Assembly (NCBI GenBank): GCA_005772945.1
Contig: SXIE01000067.1
Location: 1-15,023, forward strand
Direction of reading: 5' to 3'
Length of the DNA stretch: 15,023 nt
Source: Pseudomonadota bacterium
Lineage (GTDB): Bacteria > Myxococcota > UBA9042 > PHBI01
A program made the position numbers and the translations under genes. Below are positions 1-6,808 of the stretch, in pieces (position 1 is the stretch's first letter; each line of letters opens with the position of its first letter). Under the pieces are notes generated by a model, which worked only from the letters and a program-made list of their open reading frames with translations, had not been told where the DNA came from and made no database searches.

Positions 1-1101
1 CGGCGGCGGCGGCGGCCCCTTCATCTTGGCGGTCGACTTCGGCACGACGTTCTCGATCGGCGGGATCGCCTTCACGAACGCGACGAGGTCGCTGATGTCG
101 CCGTCTGCCAGCGTCTGCCAGCCCGGCACGAACATCGCCATCGGCCCCATCACCGGCGCCCCGTCCTTCTTCTTGCCCGTCTTGAACAGCGCCGTGAGAT
201 CGGCCTCGGTCCACGCCCCGATGCCGGTCTTCGGATCCGACGTGATGTTCGGCGACGTCATGACGCCATCGAAGAACGCCGGGATCTCGAGCGGCATCCC
301 ACCAGCAAAGGCCCGGCTCATGTCGAAGCCCTTGCCATCGGCGGCCATCGGCGTGTGGCACGCGACGCAGTGCCCGATCGTCGCGAAGTACTCGCCGCGG
401 TGCACGGGGTCGTCCGCGACCGGGGCGTTTGCCGGCTTGGGCACCTCGACCTTGGGCAGCTTTAGATCGGTGTTGCCGGCGACGACGTTCTCGACCGCCG
501 GCACCGTCCGCAGATACGCGACGAGCGCCTTCACGTCGGCGTCGGTCATCCGATTGAAGAACGGGTACGGCATGATCGGGAACATGCGCGACCCGTCCGG
601 GCGCACACCTTCGCGGATGGCGGCCGCGATCTGCTCGTCGGTCCAGGCGCCGATGCCGGTTTTCTTGTCCTGCGAGATGTTGGGCGAGCGCCACGTCCCG
701 AACGCCTCCGGGACCTCGAGCCCGCCGCCCCACATCTTCGTCATGTCGGGGCCGCTCGGGCCAAACGGTGTATGGCAGAGCGCGCAGCCACCCATCGCGG
801 CGATGCGTTTACCCGCGCTGATGAGCGCCTCATCGGGCGCCGGCGCGGCGGTTTCGGCGTTGGCCGCAGCGACGCCGCCGTCAGGCGCCTCGGCAGCCCC
901 CGCATCGGCGGCCACGAGGGCCCCCGCATCGGCGGCCGCGGCGTTCGTCTCGGGCGGCTTGGCGGTCTCGGGCGGCTTGGCGGTCTCGGGCGCGTTGGTC
1001 TCGGTGGTCGCTGGCGGCTTCGCGGTCTCGGGCGGCGGCGTCTTCTTGCCGCACGCGCCCACGGCGAGTGCGAGCACGAGGCCCACGTGTCTCATCTGCA
1101 T
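1..1101 (-). CDS. Diheme c-type cytochrome lipoprotein (3' end outside window)
   Basis: Predicted periplasmic electron carrier anchored by lipid. The visible 367 codons are open to the window edge, so the C-terminus is missing. The start is ATG at 1101, with AGAAGGAG eight bases upstream. A signal peptide ends in a lipobox (VGAC, Cys17). Residues 18-95 form a Pro/Ala/Glu/Thr linker with tandem KPPETA-type repeats, encoded by an imperfect 18-bp repeat around 947-1030. Two homologous haem domains follow: CALCH (C106-x-x-C109-H110) and CVACH (C245-x-x-C248-H249). Each is followed by an SPNI(S/T) and TGIGAWT segment. Met173 or Met177 is the likely axial ligand in domain 1. The layout resembles cytochrome subunits of membrane dehydrogenases (gluconate/alcohol dehydrogenase type), but no dehydrogenase subunit is visible, so the partner is unknown. 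The visible part ends in a proline run. It diverges from the 1291 lipoprotein. Confidence 0.9.
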   Translation of the reverse strand, partial: MQMRHVGLVLALAVGACGKKTPPPETAKPPATTETNAPETAKPPETAKPPETNAAAADAGALVAADAGAAEAPDGGVAAANAETAAPAPDEALISAGKRIAAMGGCALCHTPFGPSGPDMTKMWGGGLEVPEAFGTWRSPNISQDKKTGIGAWTDEQIAAAIREGVRPDGSRMFPIMPYPFFNRMTDADVKALVAYLRTVPAVENVVAGNTDLKLPKVEVPKPANAPVADDPVHRGEYFATIGHCVACHTPMAADGKGFDMSRAFAGGMPLEIPAFFDGVMTSPNITSDPKTGIGAWTEADLTALFKTGKKKDGAPVMGPMAMFVPGWQTLADGDISDLVAFVKAIPPIENVVPKSTAKMKGPPPPP

Positions 1102-1139
1102 GGCAAAAGCTCCTTCTGAGGTGACGGGAATCGGTGTGC

Positions 1140-1168
1140 AGTTTAGCACGAGCGCTCGGCGCGCAAAA
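1140..1168 (-). promoter_or_regulatory. Sigma70-type promoter of the cytochrome gene
   Basis: Read on the minus strand, TTTTGC (1168-1163) and TAAACT (1145-1140) are separated by exactly 17 bp. Transcription would begin near 1133, giving a leader of about 32 bases that contains the AGAAGGAG ribosome binding site. Assigned from consensus resemblance only. Confidence 0.5.
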
Positions 1169-1233
1169 CCTCGACGTGGAGCCTGCGCGATCGACCCGAC
1201 GGGCGCGACCCCGACGCACGGCGCACCCGATCC

Positions 1234-1262
1234 TTGACCGCCGCGCGCGAAGTGCGTAAGCG
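1234..1262 (+). promoter_or_regulatory. Sigma70-type promoter of the 1291 lipoprotein gene
   Basis: TTGACC (1234-1239) and TAAGCG (1257-1262) are separated by 17 bp. A start near 1269 gives a leader of about 20 bases before the ATG at 1291. This promoter argues against the earlier in-frame TTG start at 1234, which would lie inside the -35 box. Confidence 0.55.
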
Positions 1263-1283
1263 GCCCGTCCCTCTCACGGGCCG
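1261..1283. repeat. 8-bp perfect inverted repeat, possible operator
   Basis: CGGCCCGT (1261-1268) and ACGGGCCG (1276-1283) are perfect inverted arms around a 7-base loop. They begin in the -10 box and end at the GAGG ribosome binding site (1283-1286) of the 1291 gene. Because the predicted transcription start falls in the loop, a DNA operator is more likely than a full RNA hairpin. Confidence 0.4.
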
Positions 1284-1290
1284 AGGACAC

Positions 1291-2220
1291 ATGCGCGCGA
1301 TTCGCACCCTGGCGTTGGTCGGACTCTTTGCGCTGCCTCTCTTTTCCGCGTGCGCGGACGGCCTCTCCGACCCTGACATCGCGTTCGCCGAAGCAGGCCC
1401 CTCCGATGAAAAGGCCGATGCGGCGACCGAGCTCCGCCTTCGCGTAGGGGGCGTGACGACCTGGTTCCGCCCCACCCTGACGACCTATATGGGTGAAGGC
1501 TGGCAAGTGTTCGGCCTCGATGGGCGCACCTCGCGCAACCTGACCTCGGTCTTCAGCTTCGTGCCCGAGGATCCGTTCGGCGAAGCGAGCACGGTCTCGG
1601 CCCGCAAGCTCCACGTCGATCTCGCCGACGCCGACGTGTCCCAGCTCCTCGGCGGGCTCGGACTCCGCCTGCAGATCGTCACCGGCACCAAGACGGTCCA
1701 CGCGCGCCTTCAGCTCGCCGCCGAGCTCGGAACCTTTGCAGGTTCGAGCAAGCTTTGGATCGAGAGCACCCTCGCACCCGTCTGGGCGGGCGGCCGCGTC
1801 GTCTATCGCGCGCACGTCGAAACCCCGCGCGGGCTCGGCGCGCTCGCGGTGCGCATCGGCGGACGCGAAGTCGCGGGCGTCCTGGCCGCAGGGCCCGGCG
1901 CCTTCCGCGTCGACTTCACGTTCGAAGACGTGGCCGCGGCCGCGCTGCCGGGCGGCGTCATCACGTTCGAGGGCCGCGACCCGTCGGGCACGACGCTGAC
2001 CAAGACCGCCGCCCTCCGCGTGCGCGTCGCGAGCGCCGAGCTGACGGCCGACAAGCCCTGGGAGGTCTGGCCGACCGACACCTGTAGGCCCGAGGTGGCG
2101 GCCTGCGTCCGCGCGACGCCCGGGTGCGGCCTCGGCGATACGGCCGCTTGCGGCGAAGCCCGCGCGGTGTCGCTGTGCGTCCCGAGCGCGTGTGCCGACC
2201 TCCCGACGCCGACGCCGTGA
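1291..2220 (+). CDS. Lipoprotein of unknown function with Cys-rich C-terminal tail
   Basis: A 309-residue predicted lipoprotein. The start at 1291 (MRAIRTLALVG) is preferred because it begins a proper signal peptide: a basic N-terminus, a hydrophobic core, then FSAC with Cys21. It also has GAGG just upstream and lies downstream of the predicted promoter; the frame is open further upstream. After a short acidic spacer the body (about 45-265) is rich in beta-type sequence with Thr/Val/Gly and has no Cys. It may contain immunoglobulin-like domains, but I recognise no family. The last 45 residues hold six Cys (TDTC, AAC, PGC, AAC, SLC, SAC), consistent with a small disulfide-bonded module. The product should act on the periplasmic side of a membrane or at the surface. 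It converges on the 2251-4407 gene 30 bp away. Confidence 0.75.
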   Translation: MRAIRTLALVGLFALPLFSACADGLSDPDIAFAEAGPSDEKADAATELRLRVGGVTTWFRPTLTTYMGEGWQVFGLDGRTSRNLTSVFSFVPEDPFGEASTVSARKLHVDLADADVSQLLGGLGLRLQIVTGTKTVHARLQLAAELGTFAGSSKLWIESTLAPVWAGGRVVYRAHVETPRGLGALAVRIGGREVAGVLAAGPGAFRVDFTFEDVAAAALPGGVITFEGRDPSGTTLTKTAALRVRVASAELTADKPWEVWPTDTCRPEVAACVRATPGCGLGDTAACGEARAVSLCVPSACADLPTPTP

Positions 2221-2225
2221 CCGTT

Positions 2226-2241
2226 CCCGACGCGCGTCGGG
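2226..2241. terminator. Perfect 16-bp palindrome between convergent stops
   Basis: CCCGACGC/GCGTCGGG (2226-2241) is a perfect palindrome in the 30-bp gap between two convergent genes, six bases after one stop and ten before the other. It could fold in transcripts from both directions. It has no loop beyond the innermost bases and no T-tract, so a bidirectional terminator is plausible but unproven. Confidence 0.35.
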
Positions 2242-2250
2242 GCACCCTCC

Positions 2251-4407
2251 TCAGCGCGCGCCGAAGCGCCCGCGCGCCCATGCGTGGATGCGCGCGACCA
2301 CGCTCGCGTCGATCGCCCCGGGCACGACGACGACCGCACCGAGCGCGCCCGGGTAGCCATTGGATTCCACGGTCCCGTACCCCGACGACCCGACGCGGCT
2401 CCACCCATTGGTTGCGTGGTAGCCATGCACCACCGGCGCCCCGACGGGCGCGCCGTCGACGTAGCCCTGGAGCGTCCCATCCAAGGCGTGCGTGACCCCG
2501 ACGAAGCGCACCTCGCCCGTGCCCACCTGGAGGTCCGATCCGACCTCGTGACTCTGCCAGCCGACCTCGCTCGCGCTGGCATAGAACAACGTTCCCGCAC
2601 CCAAGCCGACCGTGCAGCTGTGAGCGTCGGACTCGTCGCCGACGACCGTCCAGAGTGCGTTGTACGAAGCCACCGGATCCCAGTCAGCCGGCGCCGGCAT
2701 CCACGGCGAACGACCGACCCAGAACACCGATCGCCCGTCCGGTTGCAGGTCGGCGTTCGCGAGCATGAGCGTGGACGCCGACCCATCGAACTGAATCCCC
2801 GCTCGGCCCGCCCCGAGCGCATCCGGCGCGAGCACGGGCCGCGCCGCGCCCGCCGCCGAGAGCACGCGCTGGCCCGCACCCCGCTCGGTCCAACGCTCGA
2901 CCGCGGCACCCCGGAAACGCTTGAGTCGCCACGTCGACTTGACCTCCGGGGCGGCCGGCGGCGGCCCATTGACCCACGCCCCGTTGCCACCCGCATAGAG
3001 GATGAAGTCGTCGGCCACGGCGACGCCCTGCGCGTGATTCCCGGGCTGGACATTCTGGTCCGGCGGAAGCGGCGTCCAGTGGTCGCCGTCGCCGGAGAAC
3101 CAGACGTCGTTCGAGTTGCCGAGCAGCGGGCTGTGCCCGAAGAGGTACCAGAGCTTGCCGTCCCACACCTTCACGTCCGACCAGTGCTTGCCGAGCCACG
3201 GTGGATCGGCGTGCTTGGTCCAGGCGACGCCATCCGCGGTCGACCACACCTCGGCAAAATACTCGCCATAGGGCTCCCACTCCTGGTAGCGCCCGCCGCC
3301 GACGAGCCACAGGCGCCCCTTGAACTCCACGAGGTTCTGCACGGACTCGCGCCCGGACGGCCGCGTGACCCCGACGGCGGGATCCGCGTCATCGACCGGC
3401 CCGGCCACCTCTTCCCAGGTCACCCCGTCCGACGAGCGCCACAGATCGTTCAGATATCGACCGCTCGGCCCGAGCAGGAACTCGCTCCCACCGAACATCC
3501 AGAGCTTGTCGTCGTACACGCCCATCACCGAAAAGGCGCGCTTCGGCCATGGCGGATCGGCCACCGCGACGACCCAGTGGGCGCCGTCCGCGCTCGAGAG
3601 CACGTCGTGGTTGTAGTAGCCGAGGTGGGTGTCGCCGCCGACCACCCAGAGCTGGTCGCGCCAGGCGACCGTCCCGTGGGTGTGGCGCGGCTCGAATTGG
3701 TCATGCAGGTGCGGCAACACCTGGGTCCAGTTCGCGCCGTCGGGGCTCGACCAGACCTCGTTCGTCGTCGTCTCGTTCGGATAGATATCGGGCGCGCTCG
3801 GGAAGCCATCCGGCTGCGGGAACGGGTTCCACCCCGCGACCATCCAGAACTTCTCGGTCTTGGGGAACCAGGTGACCGTCACGCCGTCGCGTCCCTTCCA
3901 ATCGGGCGCGATCTCGGTGGTCAGCCGCTGCCACTCATAGGTCGAGACCGCCTCGGCGCCTTCGACCCCCCACGCCGCGTCGAACAGCCGCGCGTCCGCG
4001 ATTTCAGCCGGACTCCAGGCGTCGACGGCTCCGGCCAGCGTCGCGTGCGCCTCGCCGCGCATCGCCACCACGTCCAGGCCACTCCCGGACGCGACCGCGC
4101 CCGAGCGCGCGCGGACCTCGGTCGCACTGACCCTTTGGAGATCAGTCGCCGCGACCCCACCGATCGTGAGCCCCGTGAGCCCCTCCAAGCCCGTCCCCGA
4201 AACGACGACCATGGAACCGCCCAGGGGATCGACGATGGTCGGGTCGATCGCCGTGAGCGTCAGCGACGCGGCGCCGCTGTCGGCGCTCTCGCCGGTCGTG
4301 TCCGACGCGGAGTCTGGGCGCGTATCGGCACCCGGCGCCGCCTCGTCACGGGTGCCGCAACCGGCGATGGCGGCGATCAAGGTGATCCTGAGAATCCTCG
4401 CGTGCAT
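2251..4407 (-). CDS. Large lipoprotein: IPT domain, beta-propeller repeats, lectin-like C-terminus
   Basis: A 718-residue predicted surface or periplasmic lipoprotein. The start at 4407 (MHARILRITL) gives a clean signal peptide with lipobox IAGC (Cys17) and a G-run upstream. The open frame continues upstream to 4743 but overlaps the next gene there. Residues 20-48 are an Asp/Ser/Ala linker. Residues 49-127 look like an IPT/TIG immunoglobulin-like domain (DPTIVDPLGG, GTGLEGLTGL). Residues 155-480 carry five W/L-x-S-x-DG-x-x-W units (219, 270, 323, 388, 436), each preceded by a LW/VGG-type strand. This is a kelch or Asp-box-like propeller pattern. Residues about 500-716 resemble a LamG/concanavalin-like lectin domain (LDGTLQGYVDG). 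All three modules commonly bind carbohydrate or protein, so adhesion or recognition is a reasonable inference; no catalytic motif is seen. It lies 89 bp downstream of the questin-oxidase-like gene. Confidence 0.82.
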   Translation of the reverse strand: MHARILRITLIAAIAGCGTRDEAAPGADTRPDSASDTTGESADSGAASLTLTAIDPTIVDPLGGSMVVVSGTGLEGLTGLTIGGVAATDLQRVSATEVRARSGAVASGSGLDVVAMRGEAHATLAGAVDAWSPAEIADARLFDAAWGVEGAEAVSTYEWQRLTTEIAPDWKGRDGVTVTWFPKTEKFWMVAGWNPFPQPDGFPSAPDIYPNETTTNEVWSSPDGANWTQVLPHLHDQFEPRHTHGTVAWRDQLWVVGGDTHLGYYNHDVLSSADGAHWVVAVADPPWPKRAFSVMGVYDDKLWMFGGSEFLLGPSGRYLNDLWRSSDGVTWEEVAGPVDDADPAVGVTRPSGRESVQNLVEFKGRLWLVGGGRYQEWEPYGEYFAEVWSTADGVAWTKHADPPWLGKHWSDVKVWDGKLWYLFGHSPLLGNSNDVWFSGDGDHWTPLPPDQNVQPGNHAQGVAVADDFILYAGGNGAWVNGPPPAAPEVKSTWRLKRFRGAAVERWTERGAGQRVLSAAGAARPVLAPDALGAGRAGIQFDGSASTLMLANADLQPDGRSVFWVGRSPWMPAPADWDPVASYNALWTVVGDESDAHSCTVGLGAGTLFYASASEVGWQSHEVGSDLQVGTGEVRFVGVTHALDGTLQGYVDGAPVGAPVVHGYHATNGWSRVGSSGYGTVESNGYPGALGAVVVVPGAIDASVVARIHAWARGRFGAR

Positions 4408-4496
4408 GGTGTCCCCCCAAAGGCTGGCGGGTATCATCGCACACGTCGGGCCAGGCGGGTACGCGCGCGGCGCGACCGCGACCGCGACCAAGGCCC

Positions 4497-5507
4497 TCAG
4501 CGCTCGCTTTCCTTGACCGAGCTGCCGCGCGCGGCCGCGCGCCAGGCGACAGCCCGATAGAGCGGGTCCGGGTCGACGGCGTCTTCGTCGCGCGCCGCGT
4601 GGACCAGCTTGAGCGCGTGGTCGTCGTGGCTCTCGCGCGCGTGGAGTACGATGGTCGGCCACGTCGGCACGTCGCGCGGGAGGGGCTCGGCCGCCTCGGG
4701 CAGCGGGGCGATCGCGCGAAACGCGAGCAGGAAGTGCGACCAAAACGCCTGCGTGAAGGCGCGGTGGGACGCGGCAGGCAGGTACCCCTGAACCACGCGC
4801 GCGGCGCGGCAGGCCGTCACGAGGTGAAGGCTCGCGAAGTCGTCGACGTGTGCGTAGAGCTCCCGTGCGAGGCGGCGTAGCTCGGCGAGGGTGCCGTCAT
4901 GGACGGCCAGCTCACCCGCGACGGCCGCGAGCGCGCGGTCGTAGCCAAGCACGCGCATCTGCTCGGAGACGAGCCCTCCCCAGCGCCCGGGGACTTGGAC
5001 GCGTGTCAGTCCGCCGGCGACCAGCGCGTCGAGGACCGCGCGCGCCGAGGCAGTCCCCGGGCACGCGAAGGCGGGCGCAAAATCGTCCGCGTTGCGGGTG
5101 AGGTAGGCCAAGGCGTGCGCGACCTCGGCGGCGCCATCCGCGGCCGACGCGCGGCCCGAGGCCGCCCAGTCGAGCGCGTGCCCAAGCCGTATCAAGGGGT
5201 GAAACGCGTCGCCGCCCAGTTGCGCCAGGTTGCAGAGGACGTGCTCCGCGACGACCGCGTGCAGCCCGCGGGTGACGATGTCACGCGCCCACGCCTCGCG
5301 CGGAAGTCCGTCGGTTCGCAGCGGTTCACGCGTCTGCGCGTGGCGGTCGATGAACGCGAGCATGCGTGCCTCGCTGGCGCCGAGCGCCTCGAGCGCCAGC
5401 AGCGCCATCGAATGGTGGTTCGCGAGGTGGCCCTCGCGAAAGTTCGGGTCGTGCCGGCGATTCTCGGCGAGTTGGGCGGCGATATGATGGTCGGTTTCCG
5501 CGGTCAT
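4497..5507 (-). CDS. Questin oxidase-like (DUF4243) protein
   Basis: A 336-residue cytoplasmic protein with no signal peptide. The best family match by eye is the questin oxidase-like (AurA/DUF4243) group. Supporting segments are HLANHHSMALLALEALGAS near the N-terminus, the central HPLIRLGHALD, and LHLVTACRAARVV towards the C-terminus, with conserved His residues in each. Characterised fungal members perform Baeyer-Villiger-type ring cleavage of anthraquinones; the substrate here is unknown. The ATG at 5507 was chosen. A GTG at 5522 is in frame and would add five residues; neither has a strong ribosome binding site. It lies 69 bp downstream of the helix-turn-helix-like gene on the same strand. 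No polyketide synthesis genes are visible, so the family name should not be read as a proven reaction. Confidence 0.7.
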   Translation of the reverse strand: MTAETDHHIAAQLAENRRHDPNFREGHLANHHSMALLALEALGASEARMLAFIDRHAQTREPLRTDGLPREAWARDIVTRGLHAVVAEHVLCNLAQLGGDAFHPLIRLGHALDWAASGRASAADGAAEVAHALAYLTRNADDFAPAFACPGTASARAVLDALVAGGLTRVQVPGRWGGLVSEQMRVLGYDRALAAVAGELAVHDGTLAELRRLARELYAHVDDFASLHLVTACRAARVVQGYLPAASHRAFTQAFWSHFLLAFRAIAPLPEAAEPLPRDVPTWPTIVLHARESHDDHALKLVHAARDEDAVDPDPLYRAVAWRAAARGSSVKESER

Positions 5508-5576
5508 GGCCTTTGGACCCACCAGCCGGCCCCAAGCGAAACGGCGCTGACACGCCGAGCTCGGAGCGGACGCCGG

Positions 5577-6230
5577 CTACGCCACGACGCGGCGCGCGTG
5601 GACGCGGCTGAGGGTGATGACGATCGCGTCGCCGACGAACGCGACCGAACGCTTGGGCACGCCGACCGCGCCGAGCCGCTCGCGCACCGTCACCAGCAGG
5701 GCGCGATCCGCCTTGGCCTGCGCAGCTTCGGCGAAGGTCCGCGGGCGCTTGGGGCGCGCCGCGGCGGTCGCCGCCTTGAGCTCACGCACCGAGGTCTGCG
5801 ACAGCCGCTTGCCGGCGATGGCGACGTCCCGTCGCACCAACGCGACCGCGTCGTCACCCTCGCCGGTCGCCTTGGCGTACGCGACCAGCGCATAGGCGCG
5901 CTCTTGCCCGAGCTTGACCGCCTCGGTGCGCGGTAGGCCCTGGGCGACCGCGATGAGCTTCCACGCAACCGTCTTGGAGAGTCCGAGCCCCTCCTCCGCA
6001 AGAACCTCCAGGTTGTCGTAGCCGAGCACCCGATGGAGCTCCTCGGACCGGATCGCTTCCAGCACCCGACCGAGCTCCCAGAAGTTGCGCTCGATCTGCT
6101 CCATCAAGCCGCGCGCTTTCGCGACCAGCTTCTCGGCCCGCGCGACGAGTGCCGTCTTGGCCTCCCGACCGCGAACGATCACGGTCGAAGCCGCCTGTTC
6201 CGAAGCCGCCTGTACCACCGTCCTCTTCAT
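5577..6230 (-). CDS. Helix-turn-helix-like, probably DNA-binding protein
   Basis: A 217-residue soluble protein. ATG at 6230 is preceded by GAGGAGG at about five bases, a strong ribosome binding site. An N-terminal tandem (QAASEQAAS) is followed by a charged helical segment (about 25-68) with the pattern FWELGRVLEAI. Next is GYDNLEVLAEEGLGLSKTVAWKL (as two pieces: 70-84 and 85-91), whose second half reads like a helix-turn-helix. The region 100-135 is helical, and a basic hinge (KRPR, 161-164) leads to a short beta-like C-terminus. The shape recalls ParB/KorB-like or phage-type regulators in which a 'GLS.T.AWKLI' helix follows a short helix, but I cannot name a family. Three identical palindromes begin about 80 bp upstream of the start, which makes autoregulation an attractive inference. 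It may be cotranscribed with the questin-oxidase-like gene. Confidence 0.65.
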   Translation of the reverse strand: MKRTVVQAASEQAASTVIVRGREAKTALVARAEKLVAKARGLMEQIERNFWELGRVLEAIRSEELHRVLGYDNLEVLAEEGLGLSKTVAWKLIAVAQGLPRTEAVKLGQERAYALVAYAKATGEGDDAVALVRRDVAIAGKRLSQTSVRELKAATAAARPKRPRTFAEAAQAKADRALLVTVRERLGAVGVPKRSVAFVGDAIVITLSRVHARRVVA

Positions 6231-6308
6231 GCCGCCTCCTCGTGCGCGTCACGCCGGTCTCGCGATTCTCGCAGTCTGGACCAACCGGAACATCTTCGCC
6301 AGGGGCAA

Positions 6309-6368
6309 CCCCTGACGTCAGGGGTCCGGGCCCCTGACGTCAGGGGTCCGGGCCCCTGACGTCAGGGG
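6309..6368. repeat. Three identical 16-bp palindromes, 22-bp period
   Basis: CCCCTGACGTCAGGGG occurs perfectly at 6309-6324, 6331-6346 and 6353-6368. The copies are separated by identical 6-bp spacers (TCCGGG), so the period is 22 bp, about two helical turns. The first arm also pairs with AGGGG at 6301-6305 through a CAA loop, forming an alternative short hairpin. The array sits between the minus-strand gene starting at 6230 and plus-strand sequence. It could be a cooperative operator, a clustered terminator/REP-type element, or a recent tandem expansion. Confidence 0.9.
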
Positions 6369-6410
6369 TCGGTGCTCTCGACTCGGCCGGGCGTGCGCAA
6401 GAACACCGTA

Positions 6411-6444
6411 CGCGTCGGGTCGCGCGTCGGGTCGCGCGTCGGGT
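6411..6444. repeat. 12-bp tandem repeat, just under three copies
   Basis: The unit CGCGCGTCGGGT occurs at 6421-6432 and 6433-6444, with a 10-base partial copy at 6411-6420. It directly precedes, and its last copy merges into, the duplicated block described as the decayed membrane-protein gene. It looks like slippage expansion of the block's left edge; no function is evident. Confidence 0.8.
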
Positions 6445-6701
6445 CGCGACGTTCTTGTTCTGCGCGGCGCGATGGGCCAGCGCCCGCGCATGACACCGAC
6501 GGCCAGTGCTGGCGCTGTGTGCGGCTGGACCGTTCATGGGCTGGCGGCGGCGCGCCGCGCTGTTTCATCGCGTGCGGAGTCCGGTCTGTCTCGTCGACGA
6601 CGCGGCCGAGATGTTGCTCGGCTTCCGCAACCCGGCCTTCGCGCAGGCGACCGCGACGCTCGGCGGCGCGGGCGCGGGCCCAGGCGCGGGCCCAGGCGCG
6701 A
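6434..6701 (+). pseudogene. Deleted and decayed copy of the 11654 zinc-ribbon membrane protein gene
   Basis: Positions 6434-6505 match 11598-11669 with six mismatches in 72 bases. Positions 6506-6701 then match 11942-12137 closely, so 272 bp present in the intact copy are missing at 6505/6506. The loss is not a multiple of three, so the original ATG (6490) reads out of frame after five codons. The missing piece encodes nearly all of the Cys-x-x-Cys ribbon and the first membrane segments. Homology ends at 6701, losing the last two membrane segments and the stop. The -10 box TAGCGT of the intact copy reads CAGCGC here (6478-6483), so the promoter has decayed too. The surviving frame (residues about 97-161 of the intact protein) happens to be open into the 6809 gene. 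Confidence 0.88.
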
Positions 6702-6756
6702 GAGCGTCTGCCACCGCGGCAGGCTACGCGGCGCGCGACGGCTTGGAAAGAGGAGG

Positions 6757-6784
6757 TTGCCGCTGTCGGGCCTTCGGCTACACT
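6757..6784 (+). promoter_or_regulatory. Sigma70-type promoter of the 6809 lipoprotein pair
   Basis: TTGCCG (6757-6762) and TACACT (6779-6784) are separated by 16 bp. A start near 6791 leaves an 18-base leader containing GAGGAG. This supports translation from 6809 rather than from the in-frame GTG at 6506 within the decayed gene. Confidence 0.5.
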
Positions 6785-6808
6785 CGGGCGTCCGAGGAGA
6801 TCTGGCTG

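Noticed and set aside
26..1237. Long plus-strand open frame opposite the cytochrome gene
   Set aside because: It is the complement of a gene with two CxxCH motifs, a lipobox and a ribosome binding site. The plus-strand translation is low-complexity Ala/Ser/Pro with no domain.
2226..2241. Classical rho-independent terminator
   Set aside because: The palindrome is perfect but has no T-tract on either strand and no real loop, so it is listed only as a possible terminator at low confidence.
2284..4560. 758-codon plus-strand open frame
   Set aside because: It lies opposite the large lipoprotein, which has clear domains. The plus frame is rich in Arg, Pro, His and Asp, typical of antisense reading in GC-rich genes.
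6309..6368. CRISPR array
   Set aside because: The repeats are perfect 16-bp palindromes with identical 6-bp spacers. CRISPR spacers are longer and differ from each other, and no cas genes are present.
6506..6808. In-frame GTG extension of the 6809 lipoprotein
   Set aside because: The extension is the decayed copy of the 11654 gene. It would bury the lipoprotein signal peptide internally and lies upstream of a good promoter and ribosome binding site.
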